Origin: Muribaculaceae bacterium
Lineage (GTDB): Bacteria; Bacteroidota; Bacteroidia; Bacteroidales; Muribaculaceae
Length of the DNA stretch: 56,238 bases
Direction: 5' to 3'
Assembly: GCA_029055345.1 (NCBI GenBank)
Contig: JAIDDJ010000033.1
Location: 77,381 to 133,618 of the forward strand
The position numbers were made by a program, and so were the translations under genes. The notes below the pieces were generated by a model. It made no database searches. It worked only from the letters and a program-made list of their open reading frames with translations, and was not told the origin of the DNA. Shown here piece by piece: positions 16,637-24,092 of the stretch (the stretch's first letter is position 1; every line of letters begins with the position of its first letter).

Positions 16637-16909
16637 ATGGACTCCAAGACTTTTAGTAATATGCTTGCTGGTCGTCTCGGTCGTGATGCCGAAGATGTGC
16701 AGGTGGTCATAAAATATCTGGCAAATGTTATTGCCGATCAAATCAAGGTTGGTGACTCGGTCACTGTGCCCGGTTTCGGTGCGTTTGAACCTAAAATGAG
16801 GACAGAAAGAGTTGCTTCTAATCCGGCGACCGGAAAAAAACTTCTCGTGCCTCCGAAGCTTTCAGTTTCATTCAAGCCATCTGCCCTTTTAAGGCAAAAA
16901 GTTAAATGA
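16637..16909 (+). CDS. HU-family DNA-binding protein
   Basis: 90 residues from ATG 16637 (MDSKTFSNML); an in-frame GTG three bases upstream is possible. The HU/IHF fold is clear: N-terminal helical dimer part, VTVPGFGAFEPKMR turn and a DNA-binding arm with ASNPATGKKLLVPPK containing the proline that intercalates into DNA. It bends DNA as a dimer and organises the nucleoid. The next gene, 72 bases on, is a second HU-domain protein, so the two may work together or form heterodimers (inference). Confidence 0.93.
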   Translation: MDSKTFSNMLAGRLGRDAEDVQVVIKYLANVIADQIKVGDSVTVPGFGAFEPKMRTERVASNPATGKKLLVPPKLSVSFKPSALLRQKVK

Positions 16910-16981
16910 ATCCGGCTTCATCTTTTTGAAGAATTATTTTAATCAAATCCCGGTCGACTTTCCGCATATATACTGACTCTC

Positions 16982-18343
16982 GTGAACGAAAAGATTACAC
17001 TACCGACACTTGTCCAACTATTGGCTATTGCCTCCGGCGACACCAAGAAGCAATCTGAAGATTTCATTAAAGAATTCTTCTCAATCATCTCTCAGGCTCT
17101 TTCGGAAGGAGAGCAAGTCAAAATTAAAGATTTCGGCGTGTTCAAGACAATTCTTGTTGATGAGCGCGAAAGTGTTAATGTATCAACGGGAGAGCATCAT
17201 ATTATTCCCGCGCATAGGAAAGTGGTTTTTGTCCCGGCTAAGGAAATTGCCGCTCTGGTCAATTCTCCGTTTGATATGTTCGAAGCCGTTGAAATAGATG
17301 CTGATATCACGGTTGACGGTGAGGATACAGGTGTAAAGTTTATTCCCGTTTATGATGAAATCCCACCAAAGAATCTGGGGAAATCCTTTGATTCCGATCA
17401 GCTGCCATATTCTGCAGAGCCTACGGAGGGGCAGACCGACGAGTCTGAGCAACCCCGGACAGAAGATCAGATGGCTGAATTCTTGCAAGCCGATGAAAAC
17501 GGATCAGCAGACGCGGAGGTTGTAGATCATGCGATGGAGGACTCCCTATATCAAGAAAAGATAACAGAACTGCCGGAAGATTCAGAAGGAATCGATAATA
17601 ATCAGATGGTTATCTCTAACGTTGACACAGAAAGTAAAGCAGATTCTGAATCAAAAGTTGATTCTGATTACGAACCCGAAACCAGTGTTGAAGTAGAGGA
17701 GTCGCTTGAAGACGCGTCCGTACAAGATATTTCGGATATTGAAGAAGAACTGCCTGAGAAGCCTAAGAAGAGGTTTTGCGTAGGTTTCCTCTGCGGTTTT
17801 GTAGCGGCTGCCATACTCTGCGGGCTCCTTTTTGTCGGAGTTTTCTATTATGGCTTTATACATATACCCGGAGTCTCTCTATTAAGCAATTCAGACTCTT
17901 CCTCTAATCAAAAGAATGCTGCACAAGTGGAGGCTCTTCCCACAGATTCAAATTCTATCTCCGAATCTACTGTTATTGATAATAAAGATTCTATTCCTGA
18001 GGTAGCCCGCAATATAGAGCAGTCGGAGAAAAAAGTGACGGAAGGGGAGAATGGCAATAATCAAATAGTTCCCACGGAACCTTCAGATAAACGTATCTTC
18101 GACACTATATCGCACACAAGGTATCTTACAACAATGGCAAAGCAGCATTACGGCAACTATCATTTATGGCCTTATATTTATATTGAAAATCAGGATTTCC
18201 TCGGTCATCCCGACAGAATTCGTCCCGGAACGAAGGTTGTAATACCTCCATTGTCAAAGTATGGAGTGAACCCCAGTAATCCTGCAGACATAGAGAAAGC
18301 AAAAAAGAAAGGCATCGAAATCTACTCCCGCTATAAAAACTAA
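16982..18343 (+). CDS. HU-domain protein with transmembrane segment and C-terminal LysM-like domain
   Basis: Starts with GTG, with MNEKITLPTL as the product. Residues 1 to about 92 form an HU/IHF domain (KIKDFGVFKTI turn, VNVSTGEHHIIPAHRK arm, which lacks the usual NPxTG proline). A linker of about 165 acidic residues follows. A single membrane helix lies at about 264-288, preceded by EKPKKR, which by the positive-inside rule puts the HU domain in the cytoplasm. Another Ser/Asn-rich linker leads to a LysM-like domain at about 376-428 (LTTMAKQHYGNYHLWPYIYIEN..., IRPGTKVVIPP). The layout would tie DNA to peptidoglycan through the inner membrane. Function is inferred from domains only. Confidence 0.88.
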   Translation: MNEKITLPTLVQLLAIASGDTKKQSEDFIKEFFSIISQALSEGEQVKIKDFGVFKTILVDERESVNVSTGEHHIIPAHRKVVFVPAKEIAALVNSPFDMFEAVEIDADITVDGEDTGVKFIPVYDEIPPKNLGKSFDSDQLPYSAEPTEGQTDESEQPRTEDQMAEFLQADENGSADAEVVDHAMEDSLYQEKITELPEDSEGIDNNQMVISNVDTESKADSESKVDSDYEPETSVEVEESLEDASVQDISDIEEELPEKPKKRFCVGFLCGFVAAAILCGLLFVGVFYYGFIHIPGVSLLSNSDSSSNQKNAAQVEALPTDSNSISESTVIDNKDSIPEVARNIEQSEKKVTEGENGNNQIVPTEPSDKRIFDTISHTRYLTTMAKQHYGNYHLWPYIYIENQDFLGHPDRIRPGTKVVIPPLSKYGVNPSNPADIEKAKKKGIEIYSRYKN

Positions 18344-18508
18344 ATCGGAACTGGATTGAAAATTGCTTCATAGGAACATTTAATACAGGTATAGAATTCC
18401 CTTAATAAAGTATATTAAGGAACGCTTTCCTTAAAATTGGGGCTCTTGGTGGTCGTATTCTTTATCGCCTGCGACACAGAAATTTCAAAGAACGCGTGCT
18501 AATTGAAA

Positions 18509-18545
18509 TAAAAAAGGTCTGAGTTATTTAACTCAGACCTTTTTT
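18509..18545. terminator. Terminator of tRNA-Cys (bidirectional)
   Basis: AAAAAAGGTCTGAGTT/AACTCAGACCTTTTTT is a perfect hairpin with a 4-base loop, three bases from the tRNA 3' end. Confidence 0.88.
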
Positions 18546-18548
18546 AAG

Positions 18549-18619
18549 AGGTTCCAACCAGATTCGAACTGGTGTGAACGGTTTTGCAGACCGGTACCTA
18601 ACCACTCGGACATGGAACC
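18549..18619 (-). tRNA. tRNA-Cys (GCA anticodon)
   Basis: On the minus strand the acceptor GGTTCCA pairs with TGGAACC. The anticodon stem closes loop CTGCAAA (anticodon GCA). The T loop GTTCGAATC is intact and the discriminator base is U, the identity element of tRNA-Cys. CCA is not encoded; 71 nt. Confidence 0.95.
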
Positions 18620-18638
18620 ATTTCGCCTTTAGCGAGTG

Positions 18639-18646
18639 CAAAGTTA
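18639..18646 (-). promoter_or_regulatory. -7 promoter box (TAACTTTG) of tRNA-Cys
   Basis: The reverse complement reads TAACTTTGCACTCGC, 20 bases upstream of the tRNA. Confidence 0.65.
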
Positions 18647-18864
18647 ATTCTTTAATCCGTATTTTCCAAATTATTCATCTACTTTTTGCCATTTTTTAAT
18701 ATTTTGCATCCATTTTATAGACATTATCCCCCCTTTCGAATCTATTATTTTATTGTTGCTTGACATCACTTCAGATGTTTTATCCATTAAATAATAGTCT
18801 TTTTAACTATTATAGGTATTTTTTTGTTAATTTATTAAATTGAATTATCCACTACACTATCTAT

Positions 18865-20055
18865 ATGGCAGATTATAATAATGATAAACCCAAGGGATTA
18901 TTCGGGATCTTTAACGACAGTTTCCCGCCGATTCTTGATGGCGTGACTTTGACAGTGGAGAATTATGTGCATTGGCTTAAGAAGAAAGGGCTGTCCCCAT
19001 GTGTAGTGACTCCTTGGAATCCGGTAGCTACTCCCATTGACTGCGAAGTGATGAAATATTTTTCGCTTCCGATTCAGTCACGAAAGCCATATAGATATGG
19101 CTATCCGAAGCTCGACCCTTATATTTGGAAAAAACTGCGCAATACCGACTTCAAGCTCGTGCATGCCCATTGTCCTTTCTCCTCCGGAAGGTTGGGCGTT
19201 TATGTGAAAAAGAAAAGCGGAGTGCCGCTTATCGGAACTTTCCATTCAAAATATCGCGATGATTTGCGCCATTCATTTAAATATGTGCCTTGGATGGTGG
19301 ATATAATAATGAAGCGTATACTCGATTTCTTTAACTCCTGCGATGAAGTGTGGATTCCTCAGGCACATGTCGAGGAAACAGTTCGTGAATATGGTTATAA
19401 AGGTCCGTTGACCGTGGTTGAAAACGGTAATGATTTTGCAACTATGGTGCACGGCGATTTAATTGATTTTAAAGTTCAGGCTAAAAAAGAAATAGGCATT
19501 CCTGCAGACCAGATTGCGCTCCTTTTTGTAGGCCAGCATATTCTCGAAAAGGGTATTGATATCGTGGTTGAAACCCTAAAGCTTTTGGGTGGTAAAGTGA
19601 AATACCACATGAACTTCATAGGGACCGGATACGCTTTTGATGACATCAAACGAAGCATCGAAGAAGCGGGACTTTCCGATAGAGTGAAACTTAATGGCGT
19701 GATTTCCGACCGCGAGGCTCTGAGCCGGTATTATGCCGCATCCGATTTGTTCCTTTTCCCATCATTCTATGATAACGCTCCCCTTGTGATCAGAGAAGCT
19801 GCCGCAATGGGCACTCCCTCTATCCTTCTTGAAGGTTCTACGGCATCCGAAGTTATAAAAGATGGTGTTAATGGATTCCTTACTGCAAAAGACCCGGAAA
19901 AATTTGCCGATCTGGTTTGCCGGATTGCCTCCGACCACGAGTTGCTGAAGCGTGTGGCGAAAGGTGCGCGTGACACACTCGTGAGAAGTTGGGAGGATGT
20001 GGTGGATGAGGTTGCCGACAGATACCAATCTTTAATAAGACGCACTAATCGCTGA
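18865..20055 (+). CDS. GT4-family glycosyltransferase, probably glycolipid-forming
   Basis: A 396-residue GT-B enzyme. The N-terminal domain shows the acceptor loop with DSFPPILDGVTLTVENY, as in GT4 enzymes that glycosylate diacylglycerol or inositol lipids, and the VHAHCPFSSG and GTFHSKYRDDL motifs. The C-terminal nucleotide-sugar domain has VVENGND, LFVGQHILEKG and an FYDNAPLVIREAAAMGTP segment in which the usual E-x7-E is D-x7-E. It ends eight bases before a flippase-like membrane gene and is probably co-transcribed. The sugar donor and lipid acceptor are unknown; a role in membrane glycolipids is inference. The 245 bases upstream, shared with tRNA-Cys, contain no other gene. Confidence 0.88.
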   Translation: MADYNNDKPKGLFGIFNDSFPPILDGVTLTVENYVHWLKKKGLSPCVVTPWNPVATPIDCEVMKYFSLPIQSRKPYRYGYPKLDPYIWKKLRNTDFKLVHAHCPFSSGRLGVYVKKKSGVPLIGTFHSKYRDDLRHSFKYVPWMVDIIMKRILDFFNSCDEVWIPQAHVEETVREYGYKGPLTVVENGNDFATMVHGDLIDFKVQAKKEIGIPADQIALLFVGQHILEKGIDIVVETLKLLGGKVKYHMNFIGTGYAFDDIKRSIEEAGLSDRVKLNGVISDREALSRYYAASDLFLFPSFYDNAPLVIREAAAMGTPSILLEGSTASEVIKDGVNGFLTAKDPEKFADLVCRIASDHELLKRVAKGARDTLVRSWEDVVDEVADRYQSLIRRTNR

Positions 20056-20063
20056 CTTTGCCC

Positions 20064-21224
20064 ATGGATACCAATATGGAAAATGTGAATTCAACTTTAT
20101 CGACCGGTGTAGCTTCAGCCCCGGCTCCGAATGCTGCCGGTCCCAATAAGAATTCGTTCGCTCTATGGAAGGTTCTCCTACCCGTTGCAATAGGTCTGGG
20201 AGTAGTGGCGCTTATGTTCTGGCATGATGCGAAAAGCGAGAATCTCAATAGTGTATGGCAGCAAATCCAATTCACACCTACAACCGTGCTCTGCATATTT
20301 CTCGGTTTTATATGCATGGGTTTTCGTGATTTGGGACTTACCTGGAGATTTCGTGCCCTCACGGATAGAAAAATGTCATGGAAGTCGGCCTGGACTGCCG
20401 ATATGATGTGTGAATTCACAAGCTGTATTACTCCATCCGCGGTCGGTGGCAGTTCTCTCGGTCCTGTTTATCTTCATGCAGAGGGAGTCGAATTCGGCCG
20501 GGCCACTACGCTGATGCTGACCACAGTGTTCATGGATGAGCTCTTTTTTGTGGTGTCCTGCCCGTTTGTTGTTCTTTTCACTTCAGAATCCGTTTTGTTT
20601 AGTTCTGGCAGCAATGATTTCGCACATGGAATAAAATTCACGTTCTGGGTGGTTTATGCAGTTCTGGCTTTATGGACATTCATTCTTTTTGTCGGGATTA
20701 TATGGAAACCTTATTGGATTCAGAAAGTCCTGAATAGAATTGCTTCCTGGAGATGGTTGCGTAAATGGCAGAACAATATCCGTGGCCTGGGTGATAATAT
20801 GATAGCCACATCTAAAGAACTTCAGACAAAGCCATTCCGGTTCTGGCTCGAATTATTCTGTGGTACGGCCTTGGCCTGGACCGCACGGTATTTTGTGGTT
20901 AACGCGCTTTTCCTCGGATTTCTACCGGATACGGCCAGAGATCAATGGATAATATTGGCACGCCAATTTGTAATCTGGGTGGTATTGATGGTTAGCCCCA
21001 CGCCCGGTGGTGCCGGTCTCAGCGAATGGCTTTTCTCCAATTATTACGGTGATTTGGTCACTTCGGCCGGAATTGCCCTTATTCTTGCTGTCTTCTGGCG
21101 TATCATCACTTATTATCTTTATCTTATTATAGGCGTAATCGTTACTCCGGTTTGGTTGAAGAAATATTATAATATGTTGCGCGGTTCAAAGCAAGAAAAG
21201 GCCGCTACTTCCCCGGCTGAATGA
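20064..21224 (+). CDS. Lysylphosphatidylglycerol synthetase/UPF0104-type integral membrane protein
   Basis: 386 residues from ATG 20064 (MDTNMENVN); the TTG at 20058 is rejected. About eight hydrophobic helices follow a 35-residue Ala/Pro/Asn-rich N-terminus. The TPSAVGGSSLGPVYLH and SPTPGGAGLSEWLF segments are hallmarks of the flippase-like domain found in the membrane part of MprF and in archaeal AglD. No aminoacyl-transferase domain is attached. Coupled to a GT4 glycosyltransferase, it may move a glycolipid across the membrane; that is inference. Confidence 0.85.
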   Translation: MDTNMENVNSTLSTGVASAPAPNAAGPNKNSFALWKVLLPVAIGLGVVALMFWHDAKSENLNSVWQQIQFTPTTVLCIFLGFICMGFRDLGLTWRFRALTDRKMSWKSAWTADMMCEFTSCITPSAVGGSSLGPVYLHAEGVEFGRATTLMLTTVFMDELFFVVSCPFVVLFTSESVLFSSGSNDFAHGIKFTFWVVYAVLALWTFILFVGIIWKPYWIQKVLNRIASWRWLRKWQNNIRGLGDNMIATSKELQTKPFRFWLELFCGTALAWTARYFVVNALFLGFLPDTARDQWIILARQFVIWVVLMVSPTPGGAGLSEWLFSNYYGDLVTSAGIALILAVFWRIITYYLYLIIGVIVTPVWLKKYYNMLRGSKQEKAATSPAE

Positions 21225-21307
21225 GATTATTGCCACGCTCAACACGGAAATATCAACCAAGGTCTGTTTTTTTGCTATTTTTGGCTCGCAGAATGCAATT
21301 TATTTTG

Positions 21308-21315
21308 TAATTTTG
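21308..21315 (+). promoter_or_regulatory. -7 promoter box (TAATTTTG) of the PPi-dependent PFK gene
   Basis: TAATTTTGCATTC lies 39 bases upstream of the ATG at 21355. Confidence 0.6.
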
Positions 21316-21354
21316 CATTCGGAAAAGCATATAACTATAACCCCGATAATTTCA

Positions 21355-23013
21355 ATGAAAAAAAGTGCACTCCAGCGGATCAGGGCCGAATACCAGCCCA
21401 AGCTCCCTAAAGCCCTTCAGGGCTCCGTGAAAGTTAAGTTCGGTGCCCCGACTCAATCAGTTGCCAATCAGAAAGAAATTCAGGATTTATTCCCTCATAC
21501 GTATGGAATGCCTGTCGTTGAATTTGAACACGATGATAATCCGACACGTGTCGAGGAGCCGTTCAACGTTGGTATCATCCTTTCCGGTGGTCAGGCTCCA
21601 GGCGGTCATAATGTAGTTTCCGGCATCTTCGACGGTTTGAAAATGCTCAATAAGGAAAACCGCCTTTATGGCTTCCTGATGGGACCTTCAGGTTTCATCA
21701 ATCATCAGTATATGGAGCTTACAGCCGGCATCATCAAGGAGTACCGCAACACTGGCGGCTTTGATATTATCGGCTCGGGTCGTACAAAACTCGAAAAGCC
21801 TGAACAGTTTGACGAAGGTCTCAAGATTCTTAAGGAACTTAATATCAAGGCTCTCGTTATCATCGGTGGTGATGACTCAAATACAAACGCAGCCGTCCTC
21901 GCGGAATATTACAAGAACATTAACGCAGGCGTTCAGGTTATCGGTGTGCCCAAAACTATCGACGGCGACCTCAAAAATGAATGGATCGAAACTTCATTCG
22001 GCTTCGATACCGCTTGCAAGGTTTATAGCGAGGTGATTGGTAATATTCAGCGTGACTGCAACTCTGCCAAGAAATATTATCACTTCATTAAGCTGATGGG
22101 GCGTTCCGCTTCCCATATCGCTCTTGAATGCGCTCTTGAAACTCAACCCAACATTTGCCTAATTTCTGAAGAAATTCAGGCTAAGAGAATGACTCTCGAT
22201 AACATCGTTAGCTATATCTGCTATGTTGTTTCCGAGCGCGCAAAACTCGGCTGGAATTTCGGAACGGTTCTTATTCCGGAAGGCCTAATCGAGTTCATCC
22301 CGTCAATGAAAGCTCTTATCAGTGAACTCAATGATGTGATTGAAGAGCACGCCGCAGAAATAGCTGATCTGGAGGAAATGGAAAAGCTTGAGAAAATCCA
22401 CAGCTACCTGACCGGTGCCAATGCCGAGCTCTATAAAAGCCTTCCGAAGAATATCGCCCTTCAGCTCAGTCTTGACCGTGATAGCCACGGAAACGTGCAG
22501 GTTTCTCTTATCGAGACTGAAAGCCTTCTTTCTGAAATGGTGGCTAAGCGTCTTGACGAGATGGCTGAAGAAGGTGAATATAGTGGTAAATTCAACACCC
22601 AGCATCACTTCTTCGGTTACGAAGGCCGATGCGCGGATCCCACAAACTTCGATGCCGACTATACTTATGCACTCGGTTATAACGCAGCCATGCTTATCAA
22701 TGCGGGCCTTACCGGTTACATGTCGAGCGTGAGAAATCTTACCGAACCTTCGGAAAATTGGATTGCCGGTGGTATTCCTATCACCATGATGATGAATATG
22801 GAGCGTCGCAAAGGTGAGATGAAGCCTGTAATCCAGAAAGCCCTCGTCAATCTTAAAGGCCGTCCTTACCTCAAGTTCGCCTCAATGCGCGAGACTCTCG
22901 CTCTAAATACTCTTTATCAGTATCCCGGTCCAATCCAGTACTTCGGCCCATCTGAGATTTGCGACCGTCCGTCTATGACATTGCTCCTTGAGCATGATAA
23001 AGAAATTTATTGA
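21355..23013 (+). CDS. pfp: Pyrophosphate-dependent 6-phosphofructokinase
   Basis: 552 residues from ATG 21355 (MKKSALQRIR). Phosphorylates fructose-6-phosphate with PPi instead of ATP, reversibly. The motif IIGGDDSNTNA has the Asp that favours PPi over ATP, and VPKTIDGDLKN contains the catalytic region; MGRSASHIALECAL follows. The length of about 550 matches the long plant/Bacteroidetes PFP class rather than the 320-residue ATP enzyme. It has its own promoter and terminator. Confidence 0.95.
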   Translation: MKKSALQRIRAEYQPKLPKALQGSVKVKFGAPTQSVANQKEIQDLFPHTYGMPVVEFEHDDNPTRVEEPFNVGIILSGGQAPGGHNVVSGIFDGLKMLNKENRLYGFLMGPSGFINHQYMELTAGIIKEYRNTGGFDIIGSGRTKLEKPEQFDEGLKILKELNIKALVIIGGDDSNTNAAVLAEYYKNINAGVQVIGVPKTIDGDLKNEWIETSFGFDTACKVYSEVIGNIQRDCNSAKKYYHFIKLMGRSASHIALECALETQPNICLISEEIQAKRMTLDNIVSYICYVVSERAKLGWNFGTVLIPEGLIEFIPSMKALISELNDVIEEHAAEIADLEEMEKLEKIHSYLTGANAELYKSLPKNIALQLSLDRDSHGNVQVSLIETESLLSEMVAKRLDEMAEEGEYSGKFNTQHHFFGYEGRCADPTNFDADYTYALGYNAAMLINAGLTGYMSSVRNLTEPSENWIAGGIPITMMMNMERRKGEMKPVIQKALVNLKGRPYLKFASMRETLALNTLYQYPGPIQYFGPSEICDRPSMTLLLEHDKEIY

Positions 23014-23035
23014 TAATTTACGGAACTAATAGATA

Positions 23036-23070
23036 GGGCGCCTCGTATCATTATTACGGGGCGCCTTTTT
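23036..23070 (+). terminator. Intrinsic terminator of pfp
   Basis: GGCGCCTCGTA/TACGGGGCGCC hairpin with one wobble pair and a TTTTT tail. The inverted-repeat element starts at the very next base. Confidence 0.85.
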
Positions 23071-23404
23071 AGACCTCATTCAATAAAATATGTTAATGCC
23101 AGAGCGGCTATCTTCGAGCTAAAATATTCTTTTTATGAAGGAGCAACCTTTGAGTTGCGACTGAGGAAAAAGGATATTTGAGCCCAAGAGAGCCGGACGG
23201 ATGGTAACTTAAAAACATTTGATTGAGGAATTAATTAAAATTATTAAAATCTAATGGTAATAAGAAATACCTTATTCTCGCAGCTGCACCTCGGCTATCG
23301 TTTTTTGATTCAGTCACATAGCCCGCTATGCTCCTGAATCTGCAAAGCGATATCCGAGGCACATCTGCGACTCTGACATTAACAGATTTTATTGAATGAG
23401 GTCT
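23071..23404. repeat. 334-bp intergenic element bounded by 34-bp inverted repeats
   Basis: The first 34 bases (AGACCTCATTCAATAAAATA...) recur inverted at 23371-23404 with only two mismatches. Inside the right half is a long hairpin at about 23289-23363 (CCTCGGcTATCG...GCGATAtCCGAGG, with an inner ATTCAG/CTGAAT and ATAGC/GCTAT). No ORF with coding character exists. The left part resembles the fragment at 9348. The layout resembles a non-autonomous transposable or REP-like element. No clear target-site duplication is visible. Confidence 0.75.
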
Positions 23405-23417
23405 TAAAATCAGATTT

Positions 23418-23999
23418 ATGGACTTTTTTATTCGGAATGGAGAAATAGAAGATGCTCCCTTGATTGCCGATGCTATCCTGGATGCCGTTGGTCCTGAAAT
23501 TGTGGCCTCGCTTTCACCCTCCGGCTCGCGCGATGAGGTTTTCTCTGTTTTTGAACGATTGGCAAAAAGAACAGATTCTCAATACTCCTACCTTAATTCA
23601 AGAATAGCTGTATTATCCGATGGTGAGCCGGTCGGTGTATGCGTGAGCTATGACGGCGCATTGCTCCCCAAACTCAGGCGATCTTTCTTTGAAGAGGCCA
23701 GAAATTCGTTAGGTTGGAACCTATCAGAGCATGAAATGGAGAATTTTCCCGCCGAGACCGGCCCGGAAGAATTTTATCTTGATTCGCTTGCTACCATTCC
23801 TGAATTCCGCGGTAGGGGAGTGGCGAGCGCCCTCATTAAGGATGCCGGAGAAAAAGCGAGGAAAAGCGGGAAACCGCTCGGACTTCTTGTTTCCGATCAT
23901 AATCCCGAGGCGCGGAAACTATATGAAAGGCTCGGATTCAAGGAATTCGGAAAAAGACCTTTCGCCGGCGAGATGATGACAAATATGAGAATTTTTTGA
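23418..23999 (+). CDS. GNAT-family N-acetyltransferase
   Basis: 193 residues. The acetyl-CoA binding motif is clear at about residues 132-143 (EFRGRGVASALI), with a C-terminal LYERLGFKEFG segment as in many GNAT enzymes. The N-terminus IRNGEIEDAPLIADAI fits the first strand and helix of the fold. The substrate is unknown. It begins 13 bases after the inverted-repeat element, and no separate promoter is obvious, so expression may depend on sequences inside that element. Confidence 0.88.
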   Translation: MDFFIRNGEIEDAPLIADAILDAVGPEIVASLSPSGSRDEVFSVFERLAKRTDSQYSYLNSRIAVLSDGEPVGVCVSYDGALLPKLRRSFFEEARNSLGWNLSEHEMENFPAETGPEEFYLDSLATIPEFRGRGVASALIKDAGEKARKSGKPLGLLVSDHNPEARKLYERLGFKEFGKRPFAGEMMTNMRIF

Positions 24000-24029
24000 G
24001 TATTCGGCCTTTATTTAAGAAATATTAGT

Positions 24030-24037
24030 TAACTTTG
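24030..24037 (+). promoter_or_regulatory. -7 promoter box (TAACTTTG) of the MFSD1-like transporter
   Basis: TAACTTTGTC lies 55 bases upstream of the ATG at 24093. Confidence 0.6.
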
Positions 24038-24092
24038 TCATGAAGTTACTATTTATGAACTAACCGGAATATAAAATTCTAAATCAAAGTAT

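Noticed and set aside
18400..18421. CCTTAATA/TATTAAGG repeat after the HU-LysM gene as a terminator
   Set aside because: The stem is AT-rich and no T-run follows; it may still weakly stop transcription but cannot be called.
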